DNA of 34,059 bases from assembly GCA_050699055.1 (NCBI GenBank), contig JBOHCT010000021.1:1-34059 (forward strand), written 5' to 3'. Position numbers and translations under genes: made by a program. The stretch is from JBOHCT01 sp050699055. GTDB lineage: Bacteria > Actinomycetota > Actinomycetes > Streptosporangiales > JBOHCT01. Numbering within the stretch: position 1 is the stretch's first letter; each line of letters starts with the position of its first letter. The notes under the pieces were generated by a model. It did not search any database. It saw nothing but the letters and a program-made list of their open reading frames with translations, and was not told where the DNA came from. Below, piece by piece: positions 22,570 to 30,487 of the stretch.

Positions 22570-23844
22570 TTAGGACGGTCCTCCGGCGTAGGTGGCCCCG
22601 TCGCCGAGCTCGGCCTCCAGGCGTAGCAGCCGGTTCCACTTGGCCGTACGCTCCGAGCGCATGGTGGAGCCGACCTTGATCTGCCCGGCACGCCACCCCA
22701 CCGCCAGGTCGGACAGCCAGTCGTCCTCGGTCTCGCCGGAGCGGGCGGACAGCACGGTCCGGTACCCCGCCTCGCGGGCTCGGCCTACGACGGCACGCGC
22801 CGAGCTGAGCGTGCCGGTCTGGTTGGGCTTCACGAGGACAGCGTTGGCCACGTGCTCGGCGATGCCGCGCTCGAGGCGGGCCATGTCGGTGACGAAGAGG
22901 TCGTCACCGAGGAGCTGACGGTCGCCCAGCTTGCTCGTGGCCTGCCGCCAGCCGGCCCAGTCGTCCTCGTCGAGCGGGTCCTCGATCGACACGATGGGAT
23001 AGGCCGTGCACCATTCCGCCAGCTCCTCGACAAGCTCGTCGGCGGACAGTACCCGGTCGTCGGCGGCGAGGGCGTACCCGCCGTCCGAGGCGAACTGGCT
23101 GGCCGCCACGTCGATCGCGATCCCGACCTGCTCGCCCGGTACCAATCCAGCGCGCTCGATCCCCCGAGCCAGCAGCTCCAGGGCGCGCCGGTTGGACGGC
23201 AGGGGAGGGCCGAGACCTCCCTCGTCCGCCACCAGGGCGACCGGCAGGCCATCGGCGGCCAGCACCTCGGCGGTGCTCGCACGTACCCGCCCGGCCCACT
23301 CGATCGCCTCACGGAAGCTGCGGGCGCCGAGCGGAACCGCGAGGAAGTCCTGGACATCGATGGCGCGCCCGGCGTGGGCGCCGCCGGAGATGATGTTCAC
23401 CATCGGCAGCGGCAGCAGCGGTCGGCCGTTCTCGCAGGTGACGTGCTCGTAAAGCGGCCGCCCGGCCGCCGCGGCCGCGGAGCGGGCGGCGGCGACGGAG
23501 ACAGCGAGGACCGCGTTGGCGCCGAGGCGCCCCAGGTCCTGCGTGCCGTCGAGGGCGCGCAGCGCGCCGTCGAGCCCGACCTGGTCGCTGGCGTCGTACC
23601 CGCGGACGGTGTCGGCGATCTCGCCGGTGACACCCGCGACGGCGCGCAGCACCCCGGCGCCCGCGTAGCGTGCCCCACCGTCGCGCAGCTCCCGCGCCTC
23701 GTGCCGCCCCGTGGAGGCCCCCGACGGCACGGTCGCGGCGCCCCGCGCCCCGCCGGCGAGCACGACCGCGCAGCCGACCGTCGGCTTGCCCCGGGAGTCG
23801 AGCGCCTCCCACGCGAGGAGCCGGGCGATCGACGTGTCGGTCAT
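22570..23844 (-). CDS. Divergent enolase-family protein with altered active site
   Basis: 424 residues, full enolase length. The fold and most residues are kept: EALDSRGKPTVGC, PSGASTGRHEA loop, GGAHAG loop, DEGG with E208, metal ligands D245 (AIDVAASQF), E288 (SIEDPLDEDDW) and D315 (GDD), K339 (LVKPNQTGTL) and K390 (GQIKVGS). Two positions differ from housekeeping enolase: the Q-E-F glutamate is Asp (IDVQDF, D166), and the S-H-R-S histidine is Ala (LSARSGETED, A367). These residues help proton shuttling and phosphate binding, so the enzyme may act on another substrate or be impaired. ATG 23844 overlaps the phosphotransferase stop (ATGA). A second, specialised enolase beside a kinase-like gene suggests a dedicated pathway. 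Confidence 0.88.
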   Translation of the reverse strand: MTDTSIARLLAWEALDSRGKPTVGCAVVLAGGARGAATVPSGASTGRHEARELRDGGARYAGAGVLRAVAGVTGEIADTVRGYDASDQVGLDGALRALDGTQDLGRLGANAVLAVSVAAARSAAAAAGRPLYEHVTCENGRPLLPLPMVNIISGGAHAGRAIDVQDFLAVPLGARSFREAIEWAGRVRASTAEVLAADGLPVALVADEGGLGPPLPSNRRALELLARGIERAGLVPGEQVGIAIDVAASQFASDGGYALAADDRVLSADELVEELAEWCTAYPIVSIEDPLDEDDWAGWRQATSKLGDRQLLGDDLFVTDMARLERGIAEHVANAVLVKPNQTGTLSSARAVVGRAREAGYRTVLSARSGETEDDWLSDLAVGWRAGQIKVGSTMRSERTAKWNRLLRLEAELGDGATYAGGPS

Positions 23845-24785
23845 CCGAGCATCGCCCAGAGGTCGAGGACGCCCCCGGCCCCGTCGAGCAGGACGCGGCG
23901 GCCGAGGGCGCGTACCCGCTCCTGGCCGCGCGCGGTGAGGTACCCGGCCGGGCTCTTGCCGTCGACGCGGGCGAGCAGCAGGCACCCGACCTGGCGGACG
24001 AGCTGCGCCGGGTCGTACGCCGTGCCCGCGAAGGCGTCGAGGAACTCCCGTGCGCATGCGCCGTACGCGCCCGCCGCCTCCGGCCGGTGCACGGACTTCA
24101 GGAGCAGGTGGGTGAGCAGGAAAGCGGGGTCGAACGTCGGGTCCCCGACGTGGGCGACCTCCCAGTCGAGCACCCACATCCGCCCCCAGCCCGTGAGCAC
24201 GTTCTTCGGACTGAAGTCACCGTGGACCAGACAGGCCCGGGTGGCGAGCATCTGCTCGACGGTGGCGTCGACGACCGCCGCGACGTCGCCGTGACGGGCC
24301 GCCGCGGTGCGGTGAAAGGGGTCCACACGCAGCTGCGTGAAGGCGGTACGGTCAGCGAAACCGTCGCGGAGTGCCGGGTCGTCGGCGGTCCTGCGCTGCC
24401 ACGCGCCGAGCATCTGACCCAGCCGGCGCGCCACGGTGGGGTCGACGGCGCCGCCGAGCAGGTCGTCACGCCAGTTGGTCCACGAGCGCGGCGCGCGCCG
24501 CAGCACCAGGTAGCCGTCGGCCAGGTCCACGACCTCCGGTACAGATCCCGGCGTCAGCGAGGCGGCGAGGCGCAACGCCCGCGCCTCGGTGGCGATCCGC
24601 CCCGGGTCCGCCAGCCACTCCTCACTTACCCGCAGCCGGCCGAGTGCCCGCTTGACCACCAGGTCGACACCCGGTCCCGTCACCGCGAACACCTCACCCG
24701 AGACGCCTCCGGCCAGCGGCTGGACGTCCAGACGCGCGCCGTCCGGGACCAGCCCGCGCCGGGCGAGCTGGTCGAGGGCGGTCAC
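23841..24785 (-). CDS. APH/choline-kinase-fold phosphotransferase
   Basis: 314 residues. The N-lobe has LAGGVSGEVFAVTG (glycine-rich loop) and LVVKRAL with the ATP-binding Lys. The C-lobe has the catalytic loop LVHGDFSPKNVL (Brenner motif HxDxxxxN) and the metal-binding Asp in WVLDWEVAHVGDP. Members phosphorylate aminoglycosides, choline, methylthioribose or other small molecules; nothing here fixes the substrate. Start is GTG 24785 with a weak GGGCGGGA in front. It is the first gene of an operon with the enolase-like gene, overlapping by four bases, which makes a joint pathway producing and dehydrating a phosphorylated compound a reasonable inference. Confidence 0.85.
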   Translation of the reverse strand: MTALDQLARRGLVPDGARLDVQPLAGGVSGEVFAVTGPGVDLVVKRALGRLRVSEEWLADPGRIATEARALRLAASLTPGSVPEVVDLADGYLVLRRAPRSWTNWRDDLLGGAVDPTVARRLGQMLGAWQRRTADDPALRDGFADRTAFTQLRVDPFHRTAAARHGDVAAVVDATVEQMLATRACLVHGDFSPKNVLTGWGRMWVLDWEVAHVGDPTFDPAFLLTHLLLKSVHRPEAAGAYGACAREFLDAFAGTAYDPAQLVRQVGCLLLARVDGKSPAGYLTARGQERVRALGRRVLLDGAGGVLDLWAMLG

Positions 24786-24887
24786 GGTCCCGCCCTTCGT
24801 AGGCGCCGCCGGCCCGAGCCCGGCGCTTCGGGGCTCATCACACGGCTATCCTGCCAGTCCTCGCGGAGGGCCTGAGAAACTCGCGTG

Positions 24888-24959
24888 TATGGGAGACGAC
24901 GCCAGGAGCCTGCGCTACCAGCTCGTGGACCGGCTCGTCGCCGCGGATCGCGTCCGCAC
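24888..24959 (+). pseudogene. Methyltransferase (PCMT-like) N-terminal remnant
   Basis: From ATG 24888 the frame reads MGDDARSLRYQLVDRLVAAD and RVRT, close to the start of protein-L-isoaspartate O-methyltransferase-like proteins of actinobacteria, then becomes unrelated. In the next frame (about 24975-25155) a peptide DAGELSAVGAAAERDLVPAL, followed by a hydrophobic segment, looks protein-like but I do not recognise it. Both are best seen as relics. Confidence 0.4.
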
Positions 24960-25173
24960 CGGGCGCTGCACGAGCCGGATGCCGGTGAGCTGTCCGCGGT
25001 CGGCGCGGCCGCCGAGCGAGACCTCGTACCGGCCCTCGTCGCGTTCCCCGGGTTGGCATTCACGATGATGGTCGTCGGGGAGAAGGCGCTGGCGACGCTC
25101 GTCCGCCCCGAGGGGGCTGCCAAGGAAGACACGGATGCGTTCGAGGTGGGCGTACGCGCTTTTGGCCCGGGCA

Positions 25174-25425
25174 ATGGCTACGACCAAGCTCACCGTGACG
25201 GTGCCCAGCGAGCTCGCTGACTATATGAAGCAGCGGGTCGAGGCGGGGGAGTTCGAGTCCGTGTCTGCTTTCGTGACCCGAGCCGGGGAGGCGATGCGGG
25301 ACTTCGAGCCGTTGGATCTCTTCATCGCCAGCATGGTGGCCGAGACGGGGGAGCCAGACGAGGGAGCCCGTGCGTGGGCGGAGGAGGCCATCGCGAGGGC
25401 CAGGAGGGTGCGGCGTGGTGGTTAG
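25174..25425 (+). CDS. CopG/ParD-like antitoxin
   Basis: 83 residues. TTKLTVTVPSELADYMKQRV is a ribbon-helix-helix start, followed by EFESVSAFVTRAGEAMRDFE and an acidic C-terminal arm (ETGEPDEGARAWAEEAIARA) suited to wrapping a toxin. ATG 25174 is taken because the domain starts there; the frame is open to 25135. The 3' end overlaps the start of the PIN-domain gene by 11 bases and contains its ribosome binding site, so the two are translationally coupled. Confidence 0.85.
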   Translation: MATTKLTVTVPSELADYMKQRVEAGEFESVSAFVTRAGEAMRDFEPLDLFIASMVAETGEPDEGARAWAEEAIARARRVRRGG

Positions 25426-25861
25426 TCTCTCGGCGCGAAGGCGGCGCGCCGAGAGTGGCTCCTCGTCGGCGGTGACCTTCGTGCTGGACGCAGGGGCGTT
25501 GATCGCGTTGGAGCGGGCGGACCCGGTCATGACGAGCCTGTTGATGGCCGTACGCGCTCGTCGGGCACGTGTGATCGTTCCTGATGCCGTGGTGGCTCAG
25601 GTGTGCCGGGGAGGTGTTGGCCGACAGGCCCGTGTCTCTGCTCTGCTTGGTTTGCGGCCGGAACAGTGCTCGAAGGTGTCCCTCGACACCACGGCGGCCC
25701 GGCGGATCGGAGTCAAGATCGCCGAGTGCGGGCATACGGACATCGTCGACGTCCATGTCACATTGGTGGCCCATGATGACGAGGCGGCGGTCGTCACGTC
25801 CGACCGTCACGACATCCTGGCGGTGGATCCTGGGATGAAAGATCTGATCGTCGACATCTGA
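25415..25861 (+). CDS. PIN-domain (VapC-type) ribonuclease toxin
   Basis: 148 residues. The PIN fold starts at FVLDAGALIALERAD with the first metal-binding Asp (D25), continues IVPDAVVAQVCRGG and ends with the acidic cluster region HTDIVDVHVTLVAHDD and AVVTSDRHDILAVD. VapC toxins are Mg2+-dependent RNases that cut tRNA or rRNA. GTG 25415 has a perfect AGGAGG at 25402-25407; a second GTG at 25472 (MTFVLDAG...) would give a more canonical N-terminus but no ribosome binding site. Appears intact. Confidence 0.85.
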   Translation: MVVSLSARRRRAESGSSSAVTFVLDAGALIALERADPVMTSLLMAVRARRARVIVPDAVVAQVCRGGVGRQARVSALLGLRPEQCSKVSLDTTAARRIGVKIAECGHTDIVDVHVTLVAHDDEAAVVTSDRHDILAVDPGMKDLIVDI

Positions 25862-25904
25862 TCCAGACACACCGCTGATCGCCGGCGTCGACCCTTCACC
25901 GGTC

Positions 25905-26266
25905 ATGCGCGCTCAGGCGATGCGCCGGTGCCGCGCCGCTCTCGCCGCCGGCCGTGTCCAGCCTGGCCTCGGGACGCCGCCGACACTGGATATCCGGACA
26001 AGTCGTTCGACCACGTTGTCTCCATCAACAACCTCCTCTTCTGGGATGCCCTTCCCGCGGGGTTCTGGGAACTCCGCCGTCTACTGCGACCCGGCGGGAC
26101 CATCGTGGTCGCCTTCCACAGCCGTTGCTCGCCGGTCCGCCACGAACGCCGCATCGGGTTGCCCGAGGAGGACGCCGAACGGGCCCGCGACTCGATGGCG
26201 GCGATCGTCGGCGAGGTCGAGCGGCAGGACCTGGAGCGTCTGATGGCGTTCACCGCTGTCCGCTGA
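25905..26266 (+). pseudogene. SAM methyltransferase, fragment with frameshift
   Basis: The first piece (QAMRRCRAALAAGRVQPGLG, 25917-25976) and the second (DAADTGYPDKSFDHVVSINN, then LLFWDALPAGFWELRRLLRPGGTIVVAFHS) are in different frames, shifting at about 25975. Together they are the middle and end of a class I methyltransferase; motif I and the N-terminal 60-80 residues are missing. Not functional. Confidence 0.65.
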
Positions 26267-26282
26267 GGGGACTGCCGGCGGT

Positions 26283-26833
26283 GTGGCCGACAATGCGTGG
26301 GTGGACTCCACGAAGACGATCGATGCGACGGACGTGATCGCGGGCGCCGACTGTGTTCGGCGGACGCTCGGGCGAGCCGCCGAGCGGGATTGGTCGGCGG
26401 CACAGGTGCCCCACCTGTCGTGGACGGTCGCGCAGACCGTGGCCCACACCGCCGAGGCCGTGCTGTGGTGCGGCGTCGACCTGTCCGCCGCGGGAGCGGA
26501 GATCCGCGCATTGCGGCTCCGCGTCGATTCCGAGGCCGCGCCCGACGAGCTGCTCCGTACGATCGGCGGCGTCGCCCAGACACTGGCGTACGTGGTCCGA
26601 GCGGCGCCGCCCGGCGCGCGTGGCTTCGACCCCGACGGTCCCACGGATGCGTCCGGTTTCGCCGCCATGGGCTGCGACGAGCTGCTGATCCACGGCTGGG
26701 ACGCCGGCCGCGGGCTCGGCGTCGAGCTCCAGCCTGACGAGAGGCCGCCCTGCCCGGGCAGCCGAGACAGGGGCGGTGGCGGTGGCACGTCGCCCCGCTG
26801 GCCGACTGGGCCGGCACGCCACCAGCCCCCTGA
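26283..26833 (+). pseudogene. Mycothiol-dependent maleylpyruvate isomerase-type (DinB) protein, frameshifted
   Basis: The first 155 or so residues fit the actinobacterial DinB/maleylpyruvate-isomerase family: AERDWSAAQVPHLSWTVAQTVAHTAEAVLW with metal-binding His, and MGCDELLIHGWDAGRGLGVEL with the second His. After LQPDE (about 26740) the frame is lost; the family's C-terminal end, RQGRWRWHVAPLADWAG, appears in another frame and stops at TGA 26831-26833. About 30 residues between the pieces are also gone. The original frame runs on to 26912 through unrelated sequence. Start GTG 26283 has GGGGAC upstream. Confidence 0.72.
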
Positions 26834-26908
26834 CATCCGCAGGTCCGGGGTAGCACGGCCGTCCACGCACACACCAGCTACCCGCAAGTCGTGCGCGATC
26901 GGAACCCA

Positions 26909-27139
26909 TTAGGCGGGTGTGATCGCTCGCCGGACCACTGCCTGGTAGTCCTCGATCAGACCCGGCAAGACGTGTAGGTGCACAACCCGCCCAGCTGGCT
27001 TGTCCACAATGCCGACGACCTCAGCCACGGCCGGCGCGTCTTGATCACCAGCGACGATGATGGCGCCGGGCTCGATGACCTCCGGGTCTCGCGCTTCACG
27101 CAGGAAGGCCCATACGTGGCCAGTCTCGTCTTCATCCAT
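26909..27139 (-). CDS. Small conserved-looking hypothetical protein
   Basis: 76 residues, acidic, with a balanced composition and hydrophobic pattern typical of a folded protein (PGAIIVAGDQDAPAVAEVVG, GRVVHLHVLPGLIEDY). Resembles short uncharacterised actinobacterial proteins that I cannot name. The overlapping plus-strand frame at 26978-27268 is less protein-like. ATG 27139; the nearest purine-rich element, GAGG, is about 19 bp upstream, so the start is not well supported. Confidence 0.6.
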   Translation of the reverse strand: MDEDETGHVWAFLREARDPEVIEPGAIIVAGDQDAPAVAEVVGIVDKPAGRVVHLHVLPGLIEDYQAVVRRAITPA

Positions 27140-27270
27140 GAGGTCACAAACGATCCTCGGGATGCTTCCTCCTCTTTACTGTCTGACTGGCAAGCCCGCT
27201 TGGCCACGGTCTTTTCGGCGGTGCCCGGCAGGTTGCCCGGCATCCGGCGGCGGTTGAAGGAGCGGTGACA

Positions 27271-27735
27271 GTGAGCGGGTCGGACGAGGTCATGGCCAGG
27301 ATCACCGAGGCGGTGACCTTCCGCAGAAAGGGTGACAACGAGTCGGCTCGGGTGGGCCTCGAGGCGGTTTGGACGGAGATCGGCCCGGATGGGGATCCTT
27401 TCCACAGGTGCGTACTGGCGCATTACATGGCCGACGCGCAGGACGGCCCCCGCGAGAAGCTGCTCTGGGATCAGCGAGCTCTCGACGCCGCCGGCTCGCT
27501 GACGGACGAGCGGGCGAAGGAGTACCACGCCTCCCTCTCGGTTCGCGGCTTCTACCCCTCCTTGCACCTGAACCTGGCACAGGACCACCACTTGCTGGGC
27601 GACGAGGCGCGGGCCAGGGACCAGATCGAGCGCGCGAAGGAGGTGGCGCACCTGCTCGGAGACGACGGGTACGGCAACACGGTGAGGTTCGCGATCGCAC
27701 GGCTCGACGCCGAGATCGGGGCCGGCGGTCCCTGA
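27271..27735 (+). CDS. Helical TPR-like protein of unknown function
   Basis: 154 residues, mostly helical, with repeats reminiscent of tetratricopeptide units (AVTFRRKGDNESARVGLEAV, HYMADAQDGPREKLLWDQRALDAA, HLNLAQDHHLLGDEARARDQIERAKEVAHLL). No catalytic motif. Probably a cytosolic protein-interaction protein. GTG 27271 lies 8 bp after AAGGAG and is preferred to GTG 27265. It precedes the iron-importer operon but ends before that operon's own promoter. Confidence 0.75.
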   Translation: MSGSDEVMARITEAVTFRRKGDNESARVGLEAVWTEIGPDGDPFHRCVLAHYMADAQDGPREKLLWDQRALDAAGSLTDERAKEYHASLSVRGFYPSLHLNLAQDHHLLGDEARARDQIERAKEVAHLLGDDGYGNTVRFAIARLDAEIGAGGP

Positions 27736-27793
27736 GTCGAGGTGGCGGCGCGCACGGGCGGGGGCCGCCGCACCCATCCTCCTTCGCTCGGGA

Positions 27794-27821
27794 TACGATA
27801 CATGAGGTTAGGCTGGCCTAA
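27794..27821 (+). promoter_or_regulatory. Promoter with DtxR/IdeR-type iron box
   Basis: TGAGGTTAGGCTGGCCTAA (27803-27821) matches the 19-bp iron-box consensus TTAGGTTAGGCTAACCTAA at 16 of 19 positions. It lies directly after a -10 hexamer TACGAT (27794-27799), so it covers the transcription start; repressor with Fe2+ bound would block transcription of the importer operon. Confidence 0.8.
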
Positions 27822-27855
27822 GTCAACCGATCTGTCGCGTGGAAGGGTGAGCTCG

Positions 27856-28890
27856 GTGAAGCGGACCGCTCGGGTCGTGGCCGCCGCTGGGGTGGTGGGT
27901 GTCGTGACCGCGCTGGCCGGATGCGCGGGAGGTGCCGGAGGTGCTGGGCCGTCGGACGATACGACGATTACGCTGTACAACGGCCAGCACGAGTCGACGA
28001 CGAAGATGCTGGTCAGCGCATTCGAGAAGGATACGGGCATCGACGTCAAGGTCCGCTCGGGCGAGGGACCCGAGCTGGCGAACCAGATCATCCAGGAGGG
28101 CTCGGCCTCGCCCGCCGACGTGATCTACACGGAGAACTCCCCGGCGCTCACGCTGCTGTCGGAGAGGGGGTTGCTCGCGAAGACCGACAAGGCGACGCTG
28201 CGCAAGATCCCGTCGAAGTACAACTCGCCGAACGGTGACTGGGTGGGGGTCGCCGCCCGCGAGACCGTCCTCGTCTACGACCCGAGGACGCTCACCAAAG
28301 ACGAACTGCCGCACTCGATCCTGGACCTGGCGAAACCGAGGTGGAAGGGCAAGGTCGGGATCGCCCCGACCGAAGGTGACTTCCATCCTGTCGTGACCGC
28401 GGTACGGGTACTCGAGGGCAAGCACAAGGCGCAGACCTGGCTGAACAACCTTGCCGACAACGCGAAGAGCTACAACGAGAACGAGGGCATCATCAAGGAC
28501 GTCAACCGCGGCAACCTGGCGGCCGGGGTGATCAACCACTATTACTGGTTCCGCATCCGCGACGAGATGGGTGCGGACGCCATGCACGCCAAGCTCTACT
28601 ACTTCGGCCACCACGACCCGGGTGCGCTGCTCAACATCTCGGGGGCCGGGGTGCTGAAGTCCAGCGACCACAAGAAGGCCGCGCAGCGCTTCCTCGCCTT
28701 CCTCGCGGGCAAGCAGGGCCAGGGGGCCATCGCGGACAGCGACGACTTCGAGTACACCCTGAACCCCGACGTCCAGCCGAACCCGGCGCTGAAGCCGCTC
28801 GACCAGCTCGACCCGCCGAAGGTGAGTGTGGCCCAGCTCGGCGACGGAAGCGAGGCGCTCAAGCAGATGCGGAAGGCCGGTCTGCTGTGA
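27856..28890 (+). CDS. Ferric-iron ABC transporter substrate-binding lipoprotein
   Basis: 344 residues. Signal peptide VKRTARVVAAAGVVGVVTALAGC with lipobox A-L-A-G-C. The mature part is an FbpA/SfuA/Fut-type periplasmic-binding-protein fold: TTITLYNGQHESTTKMLVSAF, GEGPELANQIIQEG, PADVIYTENSPALTLLSERG, WVGVAARETVLVYDP, KVGIAPTEGDFHPVV, ending VINHYYWFRIRDEMG with the tyrosine pair that binds Fe(III) in this family. GTG 27856 has GGAAGG about 9 bp upstream; GTG 27847 is the alternative. Iron-box control and the downstream permease and ATPase make the role clear. Confidence 0.93.
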   Translation: MKRTARVVAAAGVVGVVTALAGCAGGAGGAGPSDDTTITLYNGQHESTTKMLVSAFEKDTGIDVKVRSGEGPELANQIIQEGSASPADVIYTENSPALTLLSERGLLAKTDKATLRKIPSKYNSPNGDWVGVAARETVLVYDPRTLTKDELPHSILDLAKPRWKGKVGIAPTEGDFHPVVTAVRVLEGKHKAQTWLNNLADNAKSYNENEGIIKDVNRGNLAAGVINHYYWFRIRDEMGADAMHAKLYYFGHHDPGALLNISGAGVLKSSDHKKAAQRFLAFLAGKQGQGAIADSDDFEYTLNPDVQPNPALKPLDQLDPPKVSVAQLGDGSEALKQMRKAGLL

Positions 28891-28906
28891 CGAGTGCGGG
28901 GTGCCG

Positions 28907-30487
28907 GTGAGCACGGACGTCCTGCGACGCCCCGCGCGGGTCCGGCCCGGACGGGGCGGTGGAGGACGTACGCGGCCGCCGCTCCGGCTGGTCGCCCTGG
29001 CCGTGGCCGTCGCGTTGCTCGCGCTGCTTCCCCTGTTCTTCGTCATCGCCCAGGCGGTGGCGGTCGGCTGGAGCGAGGCCGTCCGCCTGCTCGTCCGTCC
29101 CCACGTCGGGGAGCTGCTGGCGAATACGGTCAAGCTCGTCGCCGTCGCGACCGCCGGCTGCGGTGTCCTCGGCGTGGGGGTGGCGTGGTGTGTCGAGCGT
29201 ACGGCCCTCCCGGGCCGCCTGGCGTGGAGCGTGCTGCTCGCGCTGCCGATCGCGGTACCGGCGTTCGTCAACAGCTACGGCTGGGTCTCCCTGACCTCGT
29301 CGGTCCAGGGGTTCGGCGGGGCGGTGCTGATCGTCACCCTGTCGTACTTCCCGCTCGTCTCGCTGCCGGTGGCGGCCGCGCTGCGGGGCATGGACCCGGG
29401 ACACGAGGAGGCGGCGCGCTCGCTGGGCTGCGGACCCTGGCGGGTCTTCGTGCGGGTCGTCCTGCCGCAGCTGCGTCCGGCACTCCTCGGCGGCATGCTG
29501 ATCGTCGCCCTCCACCTGCTGGCGGAGTTCGGGGCCTTCGCCATGCTGCGATTCCAGACATTCACCACCGCCATCTACGCGGAGTACCAGACTAGCTTCA
29601 ACGGCCCCGCGGCCTCGATGCTCGCCACCGCCCTCGTCGGGCTCTGCGTCATCCTGCTGATCCTGGAGGTGCGCGTCCGCGGGAGCGCGAGCTACGCGCG
29701 GATCGGTGGCGGAGCCGCCCGCACCGCGCCGCGCCACCGGCTCGGCCGATGGACCGTGCCGGTGTTCGGCGCGCTCGCGGCACTCGTCGGGCTGGCGCTG
29801 GGGGTACCGATGGGCAGCCTCGCGTACTGGCTGGCGCACGGCAGCTCGGCGGCGTTCCCCGCGGGCGCGCTGGCCTCCGCGGCCGTGACGACGCTCGGGC
29901 TCGGGCTGCTCGCGGCCCTCGTCACCACGGCGCTGGCCCTCCCGGTCGGTATGCTCGCGACCCGTTACGGCGGCCGGCTGGCCAACGCGGTCGAGCGCAG
30001 TACCTACGTCGCTCACGCGCTGCCAGGCATCGTCATCGCGTTGGCCCTGGTGTTCGTCGCGATCACCTTCGTGCGGCCCGTGTACCAGACGGTCGCCCTG
30101 CTGGTCGCGGCCTACGCGATCCTTTTCCTGCCGATGGCGCTGATCAGCGTGCGGGCGGCACTCGCCCAGGCGCCGGCGGCCCTGACGGAGGCGGCGCGCG
30201 CGCTCGGCCAGCGCCCGTACGCCGTGCTGTGGCGTGTCACCCTGCCCCTGATCGCTCCCGGTCTCGGCGCCGGCGCCGCGCTGGTCTTCCTGAACGTCGT
30301 CACCGAGCTGACGGCCACCCTGCTGCTCGCGCCGATCGGGACGCACACGCTGGCTACCCAGGTGTGGGCGAACACCAGCAGCCTGTCCTACGCCGCCGCC
30401 GCCCCGTACGCCGCCCTCATCGTGGTGATCTCGGCACCCGCCACGTATGTACTCACCCGCAGACTGGGCATGATTGGGGCGGCATGA
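28907..30487 (+). CDS. Ferric-iron ABC transporter permease (double-domain)
   Basis: 526 residues with two fused permease domains, about 12 helices, like FbpB/SfuB. Each half has the cytoplasmic EAA loop that docks to the ATPase: EEAARSLGCGPWRVFVRVVLP (near residue 167) and TEAARALGQRPYAVLWRVTLP (near 427). GTG 28907 is chosen, with GGGG at 28898; GTG 28901 is two codons earlier. The gene follows the binding-protein stop by 16 bp and overlaps the ATPase start by four bases (ATGA). Confidence 0.92.
   Translation: MSTDVLRRPARVRPGRGGGGRTRPPLRLVALAVAVALLALLPLFFVIAQAVAVGWSEAVRLLVRPHVGELLANTVKLVAVATAGCGVLGVGVAWCVERTALPGRLAWSVLLALPIAVPAFVNSYGWVSLTSSVQGFGGAVLIVTLSYFPLVSLPVAAALRGMDPGHEEAARSLGCGPWRVFVRVVLPQLRPALLGGMLIVALHLLAEFGAFAMLRFQTFTTAIYAEYQTSFNGPAASMLATALVGLCVILLILEVRVRGSASYARIGGGAARTAPRHRLGRWTVPVFGALAALVGLALGVPMGSLAYWLAHGSSAAFPAGALASAAVTTLGLGLLAALVTTALALPVGMLATRYGGRLANAVERSTYVAHALPGIVIALALVFVAITFVRPVYQTVALLVAAYAILFLPMALISVRAALAQAPAALTEAARALGQRPYAVLWRVTLPLIAPGLGAGAALVFLNVVTELTATLLLAPIGTHTLATQVWANTSSLSYAAAAPYAALIVVISAPATYVLTRRLGMIGAA

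Noticed and set aside
26978..27268. Plus-strand 96-residue frame
   Set aside because: Overlaps the more protein-like minus-strand gene at 26909-27139 and runs into the leader of the TPR-like gene.
27823..29271. 482-residue minus-strand open frame opposite the iron-binding protein
   Set aside because: Antisense to a clear lipoprotein gene with an iron-controlled promoter; no recognisable domain.
28859..30346. 495-residue minus-strand open frame opposite the iron permease
   Set aside because: Arginine/glutamine/glutamate-rich composition of an antisense shadow; the permease on the plus strand has clear helices and EAA motifs.
29749..30483. Upstream extension of the ATPase frame
   Set aside because: It overlaps the second permease domain out of frame; the ATPase starts at ATG 30484 with ATGA overlap.
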